64,000 nucleotides of DNA from Pedobacter kyungheensis (GTDB lineage Bacteria; Bacteroidota; Bacteroidia; Sphingobacteriales; Sphingobacteriaceae). The stretch covers positions 62,001 to 126,000 of the forward strand of contig NZ_JSYN01000018.1 in the NCBI RefSeq assembly GCF_000812965.1, given 5' to 3'. Shown here in pieces: positions 9,117 to 17,617 of the stretch. The notes under the pieces were generated by a model. It did no database searches and had not been told where the DNA came from. It saw only the letters and a program-made list of their open reading frames with translations. Positions within the stretch are counted from its first letter, which is position 1. Each line of letters opens with the position of its first letter. The position numbers and the translations under genes are program-made.

Positions 9117-9812
9117 TTAATTAACGAGTAATTTATAGCCTTTTCCGTGCACATTGATAATTTCAACAGCCGGATCAGCGCGCAGGTATTTGCGCAGTTT
9201 ACTTAAAAACACATCCATACTGCGGCCGTTAAAGTAGTTATCGTCGTGCCAGATGCTAAGTAAAGCTTCTTCGCGGGTTAATACGGTATTCTTTTTCAGG
9301 CATAACAAACGCAGCAACTCTGCCTCTTTGGTAGAAAGTTTCTGCTGAACATCGTTATTGGTAATAATCTGCGTGGTATAATCGAAATGATACTGGCCAA
9401 TAGAAAACTGCGTTTCTGCGGATTCGTCGTTACTCTCAGCTTTATTAGCCACACGTTTAAACATGGCGTTTATGCGAAGCAAAAGCTCTTCAATGCGGAA
9501 AGGTTTGGTAATGTAATCATCTCCACCCAAATCGTAGGCCGCAGCTTTATCTTCGAGCATGGTTTTAGCCGTTGCAAAAATAATGGGTACGTGTGCATTT
9601 GCCTTTCTGATGTCTTTACCCAAAGTAAACCCATCCTTTTTAGGCATCATTACATCTAAAATGCACAAATCGAAGTTTTGCTTACCAAAAGCCCGCAACC
9701 CTTCTTCACCGTCAGTGCACAGTACTACATCAAATTTACCCTTTAGCTGTAAATAGTCCTGCAATAATAAACCTAAGTTTGGATCGTCCTCTACCAGAAG
9801 TATTTTCTTCAT
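9117..9812 (-). CDS. rprY: OmpR-family response regulator (RprY-like)
   Basis: A receiver domain occupies about residues 1-115, with phosphoacceptor Asp53 in LCILDVMMPKKDG, the acidic pair EDD at 8-10, and Lys in YITKPF. A winged-helix DNA-binding domain follows at about 135-231 (SMDVFLSKLRKYLRADP and VHGKGYKLLV). I chose the ATG at 9812 because MKKILLVEDD is the usual receiver start; an upstream in-frame ATG at 9875 would add 21 residues unlike the family. It lies about 180 bases after the histidine kinase that is its evident partner. The overall type matches RprY of Bacteroides; target genes are unknown. Confidence 0.9.
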   Translation of the reverse strand: MKKILLVEDDPNLGLLLQDYLQLKGKFDVVLCTDGEEGLRAFGKQNFDLCILDVMMPKKDGFTLGKDIRKANAHVPIIFATAKTMLEDKAAAYDLGGDDYITKPFRIEELLLRINAMFKRVANKAESNDESAETQFSIGQYHFDYTTQIITNNDVQQKLSTKEAELLRLLCLKKNTVLTREEALLSIWHDDNYFNGRSMDVFLSKLRKYLRADPAVEIINVHGKGYKLLVN

Positions 9813-9989
9813 GTTCTTAATTTTATTCACATATGTAGCGTTACCTACACTGAAAGTTTGATTCGTAATCTGCATAACGGTTTAATTTATACGTAACTTT
9901 AAATTAATACGCTACTATATTAAGCAAATTAAACCTGTTAAATTTTAATGTATCGATAAAGCCAGCTTTTGTGCCGATGGTTAACAGCA

Positions 9990-11810
9990 TTATAAAGGTA
10001 AAGATATTTCGAATGTAGTTCCTTTATCTTTTTCGCTACTTACTTTAACGGTTCCATTTAATTTTTTAATGATATCCTGAACGTAATTCAGTCCCAAACC
10101 AAAGCCCTTTACATCATGCAGGTTACCTGTAGGCACCCTGTAAAACTGATCGAAAATGCGCCTGGCCTGTTCTTTGGTCATCCCTATACCTTTATCTGCA
10201 ATTTCGATAATTAAATGCTTACTGGTATTGCGGGTGGTAATGGTTATTTCAGGGATATCGGTGCTGTATTTATTGGCATTATCGATCAGGTTGTAAATTA
10301 CGTTCGATAAATGCAGCTCATCGCCAAAAACAACAGCATTTTCGGCATTGGTATTTACGGTTATAACGGCATTTCTTTTCTGCAGCTGCAACTCCATACT
10401 ATCCAGAACAATCATAATCAGATCGTTCATATCTACCTCGGCGTTCTCCATATTAAGCTCGCCTTTTTCTAACCTGGCAATACTTAACACCCTTTCAATA
10501 TGGCTGCCCAACCGCACATTCTCATCGTATATGATGCCTGCCAATCTCTTAAGCCTTGCTTTATCTTCGGTTACCTCGGGGTCTTTTAAGGCCTCGCTGG
10601 CAATCATGATGGTAGCTACAGGCGTTTTAAACTCGTGGGTCATGTTGTTGATGAAATCGGTTTTCATCTCCGATATTTTCTTTTGTTTTAAAATCGCATA
10701 TAGCGTATAAGAAAAAATAAAAACCAGCACCAGTAACAAACCTACCGAAGAAGCCAGCGTTGCGCTTAAGTTAGCAACAATTGCCGAGCTTTTATCGGGG
10801 AAACTGACAAAGAGCATTCCCGGATCGCGAAAAATATCATTGCCAAATAAGGGTATTTTGTAGGTATTACCGGGTAAAAACTCGCCTTTAACATTAGCTG
10901 CCATCATGAAGATGGTCGAATCTTTTTTGGCCAAAGAAACACGATAAGATGGCGCCAAAGTAATATTATTAGCCAAAAGTTCTGCCCGTAGTATGCTACC
11001 CAGCGAGTCGAAATTAATGCGCTTATAAATCGGAACATTGGTTTCCTGCAATTCTTTCGATACATCTTCTACCATGCTTAAGCGATTGTAAGAAAAGGTA
11101 TCTTTTCCTAAAGCAGCAATTTTCAGTTCGAGCTTTTTCTTGGCGATCTCATCATCGCGCTTAAATTTCTTATCTAAATCCGTCGGGATTTTAGGTACAT
11201 TGGCAAAGCCCGGGCTACCATCTCTCGGATCGAAAACCAGATACCTCAGGGTATCGGGTAAATTTTGCAGGCTTTTAAATTCAAATGTCTTTGGAGGAGC
11301 AGAAAAAGGCTTACTTCGCATACTGTAACCCTTTAATATCAGGCTTTTGATATCAATATAGGCATCCATCTGCAAATCCAGCTTATCGCCGTTTTTCGAG
11401 GTTAAAGAGGTGTATTCCCTTTCAGAAATTACATTTGGTGCCCGGTATGATACCCTGATGATACTATCCTGCTGGTTGAGGTAAGTTTCAATCTGATTTT
11501 CCCTTTCGGCCTGCCGCAATTCGGCTTCCTGCACATATTGCTGCCTCAAATCTTTAATATCCAGCGCACGTTGCCTCGAATCCTGAATTTGTTTCAGCTT
11601 ATTTTCGGCATCTTTCCTATTTAGGTGATCGGCAACATTTCTGCGCTGAATTTTATTCACCACGGTAGAAAGCGTCTGGTTTACCTGTTCATCAAAAAGC
11701 TGTGACTTTAGCTTATACGACTCCCTGATGTAATACAACTGCATTACAAATACGCCGAGCAAAGCCACTGTCATTAAAACAGTAATTAACCAAAAACTTC
11801 TTTTCTTCAT
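9990..11810 (-). CDS. rprX: Membrane sensor histidine kinase (RprX-like)
   Basis: The 606-residue protein has an N-terminal membrane helix (about 6-26), a coiled-coil-rich extracytoplasmic domain, and a second membrane helix at about 348-370. The kinase core has the H-box MTHEFKTPVATI (His392), N-box NLIDNANKYS, G1 box DKGIGM and G2 box GFGLGLNYV. The unusually long sensor domain with a helical N-terminal part matches the RprX group of Bacteroidota. The regulator gene follows on the same strand, so the two form a two-component system. Confidence 0.9.
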   Translation of the reverse strand: MKKRSFWLITVLMTVALLGVFVMQLYYIRESYKLKSQLFDEQVNQTLSTVVNKIQRRNVADHLNRKDAENKLKQIQDSRQRALDIKDLRQQYVQEAELRQAERENQIETYLNQQDSIIRVSYRAPNVISEREYTSLTSKNGDKLDLQMDAYIDIKSLILKGYSMRSKPFSAPPKTFEFKSLQNLPDTLRYLVFDPRDGSPGFANVPKIPTDLDKKFKRDDEIAKKKLELKIAALGKDTFSYNRLSMVEDVSKELQETNVPIYKRINFDSLGSILRAELLANNITLAPSYRVSLAKKDSTIFMMAANVKGEFLPGNTYKIPLFGNDIFRDPGMLFVSFPDKSSAIVANLSATLASSVGLLLVLVFIFSYTLYAILKQKKISEMKTDFINNMTHEFKTPVATIMIASEALKDPEVTEDKARLKRLAGIIYDENVRLGSHIERVLSIARLEKGELNMENAEVDMNDLIMIVLDSMELQLQKRNAVITVNTNAENAVVFGDELHLSNVIYNLIDNANKYSTDIPEITITTRNTSKHLIIEIADKGIGMTKEQARRIFDQFYRVPTGNLHDVKGFGLGLNYVQDIIKKLNGTVKVSSEKDKGTTFEISLPL

Positions 11811-11940
11811 GAATAAGTTTCGTAACCGGGACTAAAAAAACCAGAAAAGGGCTGTTTAAACCCCAACAGTTTATCAAAAATACTGATAAACAGTGCTAAA
11901 TGCTTGTTTTTAACATATTTTAACAGCGCTGAACATCGGA

Positions 11941-11987
11941 GACTTCCGAGGTTTCCCATGCCCAGGCCGGGTAAAACTTCGGAAGTC
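11941..11987. repeat. GACTTCCGA inverted repeat
   Basis: GACTTCCGA (11941-11949) pairs with TCGGAAGTC (11979-11987) around a 29-base loop. It lies between the DUF3127 terminator and the start of the RprX-like kinase and resembles a small dispersed intergenic palindrome. Confidence 0.5.
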
Positions 11988-12005
11988 TGGCGCGGGTAAA
12001 AAAAA

Positions 12006-12029
12006 ATGCCGGGGCAAAAGCCCCGGCAT
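12006..12029 (-). terminator. Rho-independent terminator after the DUF3127 gene
   Basis: A perfect 10-bp G/C-rich stem (ATGCCGGGGC with GCCCCGGCAT) and an AAAA loop is followed on the minus strand by about eight T residues. It is 36 bases past the DUF3127 stop codon, in the correct orientation. Confidence 0.9.
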
Positions 12030-12064
12030 GGTTCAAAATTGTTTGCTTAAAAAAGATTCTTTAT

Positions 12065-12430
12065 TTAGAAAGGCAGATCATCATCCTCACCTGGTGCGTT
12101 ACTTACATCAACCGGGGCTGCATAAGCTGGGGCACCTGCTGCCGGAGCACCTGCAACGGCATTGATACGCCAAATCACCAAACTGTTAAAATATGATGTT
12201 TTACCTGTTTTATCTGTCCAGGGACGGCCACGTAAATTAAAGAAAACCTCAACTTCATCGCCTGTTTTAAATGTATCTAATAATGCAGTTTTATCTTGCA
12301 AAGCCTCAAAACGGATATATTCAGGATATGTTGGATTTTCTGCGTATTCTACTATTAAATCACGTTTTTTAAACGTTTCGCTTACTTGTTGTGTGGCACC
12401 TACTTCGTGTACTTTTCCTTTAATTTCCAT
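12065..12430 (-). CDS. DUF3127 protein, SSB-like OB-fold protein
   Basis: The 121-residue protein starts MEIKGKVHEVG and fits the DUF3127 family, widespread in Bacteroidota. About 95 residues form an OB-type beta domain (for example GDEVEVFFNLRGRPW), followed by an Ala/Pro-rich linker and an acidic tail ending DDLPF. That tail is almost the same as the protein-interaction tip of single-stranded DNA-binding protein, which recruits DNA repair partners, so a role at single-stranded DNA is a reasonable inference. I used the ATG at 12430, since the 11 residues upstream in frame are hydrophobic and not conserved-looking. The gene is divergent from the rRNA methyltransferase. Confidence 0.85.
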   Translation of the reverse strand: MEIKGKVHEVGATQQVSETFKKRDLIVEYAENPTYPEYIRFEALQDKTALLDTFKTGDEVEVFFNLRGRPWTDKTGKTSYFNSLVIWRINAVAGAPAAGAPAYAAPVDVSNAPGEDDDLPF

Positions 12431-12498
12431 AACCAATACTAATAATGTACTTATAAACATCAAATCTCTATAATTTTATTGATAACTTCGCATATATT

Positions 12499-13680
12499 AT
12501 GATGCAAGTTTTCCACAATAAAAGCAAGGTAATTATTACCTGCAACAAGCGCCTTTCGCCTTATTTACAAGAAGAAGTTAAGGCTTTAGGTTACACTATC
12601 GAAAGAGCTTTCGCTACTGGCGTTGAGCTTAATATAACCGTTACAGAGTGTATAAAGCTGAATTTGAACTTGCGTTGCGCCAGTCAGATCTTATACTCAA
12701 TTAAAAATTTTAAAGCGAATACCCCCGACGATTTATACAAAGAAATTAAAGCAATTGAGTGGGAAGAACTGATTGATTTTTCAGGTTATTTCTCTGTTAC
12801 CTCAAATGTGGATAACCCGAATATAACTACACCGCTTTTTGCCAACCTGAAAGTAAAGGATGCGATTGTAGACCGTTTGAAAGAGAAAAAAGGCATTCGT
12901 CCCAATTCAGGCTCTGATGTAAATAAAGCGGTGGTACATTTATACTGGAAAGATGCTGAAGCCAATGTTTTTATCGATACCTCGGGCGAAACGCTGGCCA
13001 AACATGGTTACCGCAAAATACCAGGTAAAGCACCTATGCTCGAAGCACTGGCTGCAGGTGTAATTTATGCCACCAACTGGGATAAAAAATCGCCTTTTAT
13101 TAATCCGATGTGTGGTTCGGGTACTTTAGCCATCGAAGCGGCACTGATTGCCACAAACCGCGCACCGGGATTATACCGCATGAATTATGCCTTTATGCAC
13201 ATTCTGGGTTATAACGAAGAAGTATTTTTTGCAGAGCGCAGGATATTAAAAGAGCAGGTAATTAAAAATATTGAGCTTAAAATTGTAGCTTCCGATCTTT
13301 CTGAAGATGCAGTTGAGGTAACACGCAGAAACGCAAAAACCGCCGGAGTTGATGGCTTAATCGAGTTCGAGGTATGCGATTTTGAGCTAACGCCAGTACC
13401 CGAAGATGGCAAAGGTGCAGTGGTTTTTAACCCCGAGTATGGCGAGCGTTTAGGTGTGCACAGTAAACTGGAACTTACTTATAAGCGCATGGGCGATTTC
13501 ATGAAAACAAAATGTAAAGGCTATTCTGGCTATATTTTCACCGGAAATCCCGATCTTGCTAAAAAAATAGGCTTAAAAGCTGCTAAAAAAATTGAATTTT
13601 ATAATGGTAAATTAGACTGCAGGCTGTTGGAGTACGAGTTGTACGATGGCTCGAGAAGAATCGCAAAAACAGAAGACTAG
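12499..13680 (+). CDS. THUMP-domain class I SAM-dependent RNA methyltransferase (RlmL/YcbY-type)
   Basis: This 393-residue protein combines a ferredoxin-like and THUMP RNA-binding region (about 1-160) with a Rossmann methyltransferase domain. The SAM-binding loop is NPMCGSGTLAIEAAL (from about residue 201) and the catalytic loop reads NPEYGERLG (from about 311), in place of the more common NPPYGERL. Homologues methylate guanine N2 in 23S rRNA (the G2445 activity of E. coli RlmL). Only one methyltransferase module is present, unlike the fused two-domain E. coli protein. The target base is inferred. Two consecutive ATG codons leave the exact start open. Confidence 0.9.
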   Translation: MMQVFHNKSKVIITCNKRLSPYLQEEVKALGYTIERAFATGVELNITVTECIKLNLNLRCASQILYSIKNFKANTPDDLYKEIKAIEWEELIDFSGYFSVTSNVDNPNITTPLFANLKVKDAIVDRLKEKKGIRPNSGSDVNKAVVHLYWKDAEANVFIDTSGETLAKHGYRKIPGKAPMLEALAAGVIYATNWDKKSPFINPMCGSGTLAIEAALIATNRAPGLYRMNYAFMHILGYNEEVFFAERRILKEQVIKNIELKIVASDLSEDAVEVTRRNAKTAGVDGLIEFEVCDFELTPVPEDGKGAVVFNPEYGERLGVHSKLELTYKRMGDFMKTKCKGYSGYIFTGNPDLAKKIGLKAAKKIEFYNGKLDCRLLEYELYDGSRRIAKTED

Positions 13681-13747
13681 TCTTTTTCATTGAAATTTAA
13701 TATATTACACGCTCTTACGTTCCATAACGTAACCAATTTTGAAGAAT

Positions 13748-14242
13748 ATGGAATTCGATGACATGGACCATATGCCCGAATGGGAGCATTTTAGCCGCTT
13801 TGGCCGGGATGATGAGGATGAAGAAAACCTATCGTCCGATGACGCCGAAAAAGTAAGGTTAAAAGTATCCAGGGCTAAGAACTTATATAATCAGGCCAGG
13901 GCGGTATATAAATATGCTGCCCTCTTCTGCGAAACACTGGAAGGCGAAATGGCAGAACTAACTGCCAACTTAATTATGCAGAATGCACTGATGCTATGCC
14001 CCAAAATTGTGGGTGCTGAAGGTGCAGATATGTATATTTTACGCATGGAAAATGCTTCCATTATCAGAACCAATTGTCGCGAGCTCGAAACCCAGGTAAG
14101 GGCTGCCGATATGTTTGGGATTTGCACGCCCGAGTATAAAGACATTGTACTGGCCGAAATCGAAAAATTTCGCTTACTGTTTATTGAGTGGGTAAAATAT
14201 TTCGAAAAAGACGAATTTGAAGACGACTGGGGCCTTTACTAA
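13748..14242 (+). CDS. Conserved-looking acidic helical protein, function unknown
   Basis: I place the start at the ATG at 13748 (164 residues); an in-frame TTG at 13739 would add three residues. The protein opens with a very acidic stretch (FGRDDEDEENLSSDDAEK) and continues as a predicted all-helical domain with a heptad-like pattern (AKNLYNQARAVYKYAALFCETLEGEM), with no signal peptide or membrane segment, so it is cytoplasmic. It sits 67 bases after the rRNA methyltransferase on the same strand. I do not recognise the family and assign no function. Clean codon use and length support a real gene. Confidence 0.7.
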   Translation: MEFDDMDHMPEWEHFSRFGRDDEDEENLSSDDAEKVRLKVSRAKNLYNQARAVYKYAALFCETLEGEMAELTANLIMQNALMLCPKIVGAEGADMYILRMENASIIRTNCRELETQVRAADMFGICTPEYKDIVLAEIEKFRLLFIEWVKYFEKDEFEDDWGLY

Positions 14243-14526
14243 CCTCCATTTCAACAAACATTACGCCCAGAATCTTTTAAATCAGGCTCACAAACCCTGG
14301 TTAGATCCAAATCTCCATAACGCCTCAGCTCCTCCCCTCAACCTGGTTACCTCGTTATCAGCGCCGCAGGCTGCTCAAAACTTTTTCAAAATCCAATTGT
14401 TGCAGTAATAAGTTGTCTCTCAGGCTCACGTAATTCCTAATAGTGCTAAATAATCAGTTTAAAAAAACTATAGGCCTATAACTTTCGTAAATAAGTAGAG
14501 AAAACGTTAAAAATTAATACCTTTTT

Positions 14527-14805
14527 ATGGAAAACACATTGGCATTAAAGACAAAAAATGTTGCCGGGAATATCAGAAAGATTAGAGAATACAGAGACTA
14601 TACTCAGGATTACCTGGCTGCAAAACTCAAAATATCGCAAAACGCTTACAGTAAAATAGAACTTGGCTACAGCAAGCTCACTATCGATCGTCTGTTTCAG
14701 ATTGCCACGATTTTAGAAGTAGAGGTATCGCACCTGCTAACGCTTAATCATAACGATTTGATCAAAATTATTGCGGATGACGAGCGCCGGGCAGCAGTAA
14801 GCTAG
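14527..14805 (+). CDS. Small Xre-family helix-turn-helix regulator
   Basis: The 92-residue protein is essentially one HTH_3 domain (about 12-72): NIRKIREYRDYTQDYLAAKL, then SQNAYSKIELGYSKLTIDRL with the recognition helix, followed by LFQIATILEVEVSHLL. It resembles stand-alone phage or plasmid-type repressors and housekeeping Xre proteins of Bacteroidota. No toxin gene is adjacent, so it is probably not an antitoxin. A TAACTTTC box at 14479-14486 and a CTATAGGCCTATAG palindrome (about 14468-14481) lie upstream and could be promoter and operator. Confidence 0.85.
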   Translation: MENTLALKTKNVAGNIRKIREYRDYTQDYLAAKLKISQNAYSKIELGYSKLTIDRLFQIATILEVEVSHLLTLNHNDLIKIIADDERRAAVS

Positions 14806-14876
14806 CTGAGCGCCGTGTTGATATCATTTATTTTCCCCGCCAAATAATTCCAATACCTTTGGAAAAATTTAGCACA

Positions 14877-15521
14877 ATGCAGGAACCTATCCAGAAAACC
14901 ATCGATTTTGTAAAAAAAACTTTAGCAAATGCCGAAGCGGGACACGACTGGTTCCACATTGAAAGGGTTTTTGAAACCGCAAAAACCATCAATGAGCAAG
15001 AAAATGGCAACCCACTTGTAGTTGCTTTTGCCGCTTTGCTTCACGACATTGCCGACCCCAAGTTTAACCATGGCGACGAAGAATTAGGGCCAAATATAGC
15101 GGCGGCTTTCCTCGAATCCATTGCTGTTGATCCCGAAATCATTGCCCATGTTAAACTGATTATCCAAAATATGTCGTTTAAAAACAGCTTTGATGCCGGC
15201 AGCTTCACCTCGAAGGAAATGCAGATTGTACAGGATGCCGATAGGCTGGATGCCATTGGCGCTATTGGCATTGCGAGGGCTTTTACTTATGGTGGGTTTA
15301 AAAACAGAGTGCTCTACGATCCGGCAATCCAGCCCGAAACACATCTGACCAAAGAAAGTTATAAAAATACAACAGCCCCAACCATCAACCACTTTTACGA
15401 AAAGCTTTTGCTCCTCAAAGATATGATGAATACCGAAACCGGTAAGATAATGGCTACAGAGCGACACAATTTTATGCTGCTTTATTTAGAACACTTTTAT
15501 AAAGAATGGTCGGGTAAGTAA
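14877..15521 (+). CDS. HD-domain metal-dependent phosphohydrolase (YedJ-like)
   Basis: Using the ATG at 14877, the protein has 214 residues and one HD domain. The metal-binding residues are His27 (HDWFHIERV), His56-Asp57 (LLHDIADPKF) and Asp122 (QDADRLDAIGAIGIAR), the pattern of the YedJ-like branch. Such enzymes hydrolyse phosphate esters or nucleotides, but the physiological substrate is not known for this branch. A TTG 18 bases upstream is in frame but adds nothing conserved. It is a separate unit between the Xre regulator and a small membrane protein. Confidence 0.88.
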   Translation: MQEPIQKTIDFVKKTLANAEAGHDWFHIERVFETAKTINEQENGNPLVVAFAALLHDIADPKFNHGDEELGPNIAAAFLESIAVDPEIIAHVKLIIQNMSFKNSFDAGSFTSKEMQIVQDADRLDAIGAIGIARAFTYGGFKNRVLYDPAIQPETHLTKESYKNTTAPTINHFYEKLLLLKDMMNTETGKIMATERHNFMLLYLEHFYKEWSGK

Positions 15522-15570
15522 TCACCAAAAATACCTAGAACTAAGTATTTCACAGGCATACACAGGGTCT

Positions 15571-15578
15571 TAACTTTA
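15571..15578 (+). promoter_or_regulatory. -7-like promoter box for the 15593 gene
   Basis: TAACTTTA differs from the consensus TAnnTTTG only in its last base and lies 14 bases before the ATG at 15593. No clear -33 box is seen. Confidence 0.35.
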
Positions 15579-15592
15579 CAAAAATTAATGCC

Positions 15593-16120
15593 ATGCATGC
15601 CTATAAACTAAAATATCACAAAAATAATGTGATGCTAATCGCGATGATCGGCTCCCCATTGCTGTTCATTTCACTGGTAATGTACTGCATTTTTGGTTTA
15701 TTCACTTCACTTTCAGAAGCGATGATGCTAATGTTCGTTTCTTTATCTATTATCTCGATGGCGCTGATGCTTTTCTGGGTAGCTAAAACACAGATATTTG
15801 TACACAGCGAAGTGCTAATTGGCGACGATGGCATCGGTTTTAAATTAAAAAGCACTTCTTTATTGTACCGCAGAACTGACTTTTTTTCGGGCTGGGAGAA
15901 TGTTAGCCGTGTTACCGAAATGCTCGATAACAACAACGGCGGTTATTATTATCAGATCGAATTTAAAAATCCAAACTTTGTGGCCAATTTCAACCCGGCA
16001 AAAGATCTTGAAGCCGAGGCTGATCGTTTTTTTTCAGAACTGGACCATTACCAGAAAAATTACCAAATCGGCAGTCAACTACCTTTATCGGGTAAATTAC
16101 AACCCTCAAATAGTTTTTAA
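15593..16120 (+). CDS. Two-helix membrane protein, function unknown
   Basis: The 175-residue protein has two membrane helices (about 14-36 and 40-62; MLIAMIGSPLLFISLVMYCIFGLF, then SLSIISMALMLFWVAKTQIFV) followed by a roughly 100-residue cytoplasmic domain with alternating beta and loop segments (GFKLKSTSLLYRRTDFF, GGYYYQIEFKNPNF). The layout resembles small PH-like membrane proteins, but I cannot confirm that. It precedes the radical-SAM gene on the same strand by about 100 bases, with a separate promoter-like box for the latter. Confidence 0.7.
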   Translation: MHAYKLKYHKNNVMLIAMIGSPLLFISLVMYCIFGLFTSLSEAMMLMFVSLSIISMALMLFWVAKTQIFVHSEVLIGDDGIGFKLKSTSLLYRRTDFFSGWENVSRVTEMLDNNNGGYYYQIEFKNPNFVANFNPAKDLEAEADRFFSELDHYQKNYQIGSQLPLSGKLQPSNSF

Positions 16121-16189
16121 TCAAACCCTTTTATTCCCGAACAGAATAGGATTACCACAGATAAAATACTAATATTTTTAGCTTTTAAC

Positions 16190-16197
16190 TATCTTTG
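16190..16197 (+). promoter_or_regulatory. -7 promoter box for the radical-SAM gene
   Basis: TATCTTTG is a full match to TAnnTTTG and lies 21 bases before the ATG at 16219. The -33 region is weak (T-rich only). Confidence 0.45.
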
Positions 16198-16218
16198 TTA
16201 GCATTAAAAAGCTATCCT

Positions 16219-17475
16219 ATGTCTGACCGAATTCGTGAAAAACTGAATATTCTTGCTGACGCCGCTAAATACGATGTTTCTTGTTCATCGAGCGGCGGCA
16301 CAAGAAAAAATGACAATAAAGGCCTCGGAAACAGCCATGTTTCGGGCATTTGCCATACCTATACCGAAGATGGCAGGTGTGTATCATTGTTAAAAATCCT
16401 GCTAACCAACCACTGCATTTACGATTGTTTGTTCTGCGTATCGCGCAAAAGCAACGATATTAAACGCGCCGCTTTTACAGTGGATGAAGTGGTAGACCTG
16501 ACCATGAATTTTTACCGCCGCAATTATATCGAAGGATTGTTTTTAAGCTCAGGGATTTTTAAAAACGCCGATTTTACCATGGAACGCCTGTTGCTGGTGG
16601 TAAAAAAACTTCGTTTAGAGCAAAACTACAATGGCTACATTCACCTGAAAACCATTCCCGGGGCCAGCGACGAACTGATTAAAGAAGCCGGATTATACGC
16701 CGACAGGATGAGCATTAATTTAGAAATGCCAACCGAAGCCGGGCTGAAATTACTGGCACCAGAAAAAAACCACGCAGATGTAATTAAGCCACTCGACTTT
16801 GTTCAAAAACAAATAGCACAATTTTCGGCCGATAAAAAACTGATTAAACACATCCCCAAATTTGTGCCAGCGGGACAAAGTACCCAAATGGTTATTGGCG
16901 CTACTCCTGAGAGCGACAAGGATATTATGTATACCGCCAATGCCTTTTACAGAAATTTTTCGTTAAAAAGGGTCTATTATTCGGGCTATATACCCATTAG
17001 TAACGATAGCCGCATGCCTGTTTTAGGTACTCAGCCGCCTTTGCTAAGAGAAAACCGGCTGTACCAAACCGATTGGCTAATGCGTTTTTACGGTTTTAAA
17101 GTTCAGGAAATTTTAAACGATGCCAACCCCAATCTTGATGTAGATATCGATCCCAAATTAAGCTGGGCCATTCGCAATATGCAGCACTTTCCTGTAGATA
17201 TTAACCAGGCCGATTACAGGATGATTCTGCGCATTCCGGGAATTGGCGTAATGTCTGCACAAAAAATTGTACAGGCCCGCAAGTTTGGTAAACTGAGGAT
17301 AGACCAATTGAAAAAAATAGGCATCGCCTACAATAAAGCCAAACATTTTATTATTTGTGCCGATAGCCCCTATCAGTTAAAAGATTACCAGGGCACGCAG
17401 ATTAAGGCTTTTATCCTGGCCGAAAGCAAGAGTAAATATTTAAAAACAGATAATAACCAGATGCTTTTGTTTTAA
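16219..17475 (+). CDS. Putative DNA modification/repair radical-SAM protein (UDG-linked family)
   Basis: The 418-residue protein carries the radical-SAM cluster motif at Cys66, Cys70 and Cys73 (NHCIYDCLFCVSR), a TIM-barrel body, and a C-terminal helix-hairpin-helix (LRIPGIGVMSAQKIVQARKFG, near 335-355) that suggests DNA binding. This combination defines the family annotated as putative DNA modification/repair radical-SAM protein, known to travel with a DUF4130 protein and often a uracil-DNA-glycosylase-like domain. The partner gene is next on the same strand. The reaction is unknown; a radical-based repair or base modification is inferred. I start at the ATG at 16219, since a TTG at 16195 adds eight unrelated residues. 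Confidence 0.9.
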   Translation: MSDRIREKLNILADAAKYDVSCSSSGGTRKNDNKGLGNSHVSGICHTYTEDGRCVSLLKILLTNHCIYDCLFCVSRKSNDIKRAAFTVDEVVDLTMNFYRRNYIEGLFLSSGIFKNADFTMERLLLVVKKLRLEQNYNGYIHLKTIPGASDELIKEAGLYADRMSINLEMPTEAGLKLLAPEKNHADVIKPLDFVQKQIAQFSADKKLIKHIPKFVPAGQSTQMVIGATPESDKDIMYTANAFYRNFSLKRVYYSGYIPISNDSRMPVLGTQPPLLRENRLYQTDWLMRFYGFKVQEILNDANPNLDVDIDPKLSWAIRNMQHFPVDINQADYRMILRIPGIGVMSAQKIVQARKFGKLRIDQLKKIGIAYNKAKHFIICADSPYQLKDYQGTQIKAFILAESKSKYLKTDNNQMLLF

Positions 17476-17485
17476 ATCCCATTAT

Positions 17486-17591
17486 CGTCATTGCGAGGAG
17501 GCTTTTCAGCCGACGAAGCAATCTTTTTATCGACAGCCAATCTTTCTAAAAATATTGCTTTAGCCAATGAAAAACTGGCTTCGCAATGACG
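17486..17591. repeat. CGTCATTGCGA inverted-terminus intergenic element
   Basis: A 106-base element bounded by perfect 11-bp inverted ends, CGTCATTGCGA (17486-17496) and TCGCAATGACG (17581-17591). The interior contains GGCTTTTCAGCCGACGAAGC, which recurs inverted at 33446-33475. It fills most of the gap between the radical-SAM and DUF4130 genes. The layout is that of a MITE or REP-type element with no coding capacity. Confidence 0.75.
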
Positions 17592-17617
17592 ACATTCTTT
17601 AATATAAAAAACATCCA

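Noticed and set aside
9813..9875. Longer N-terminus for the RprY-like regulator from the ATG at 9875
   Set aside because: The added 21 residues precede the standard receiver start and do not resemble the family.
11910..11925. TTAACA pair near 11910 as another Pho box
   Set aside because: Spacing is 10 bases, the strand orientation does not suit the nearby gene starts, and no phosphate gene is near; kept only as a warning about chance matches.
14217..14408. 63-codon plus-strand frame after the 13748 gene
   Set aside because: It overlaps the end of a better gene, has low-quality composition and no domain or leader; a chance frame.
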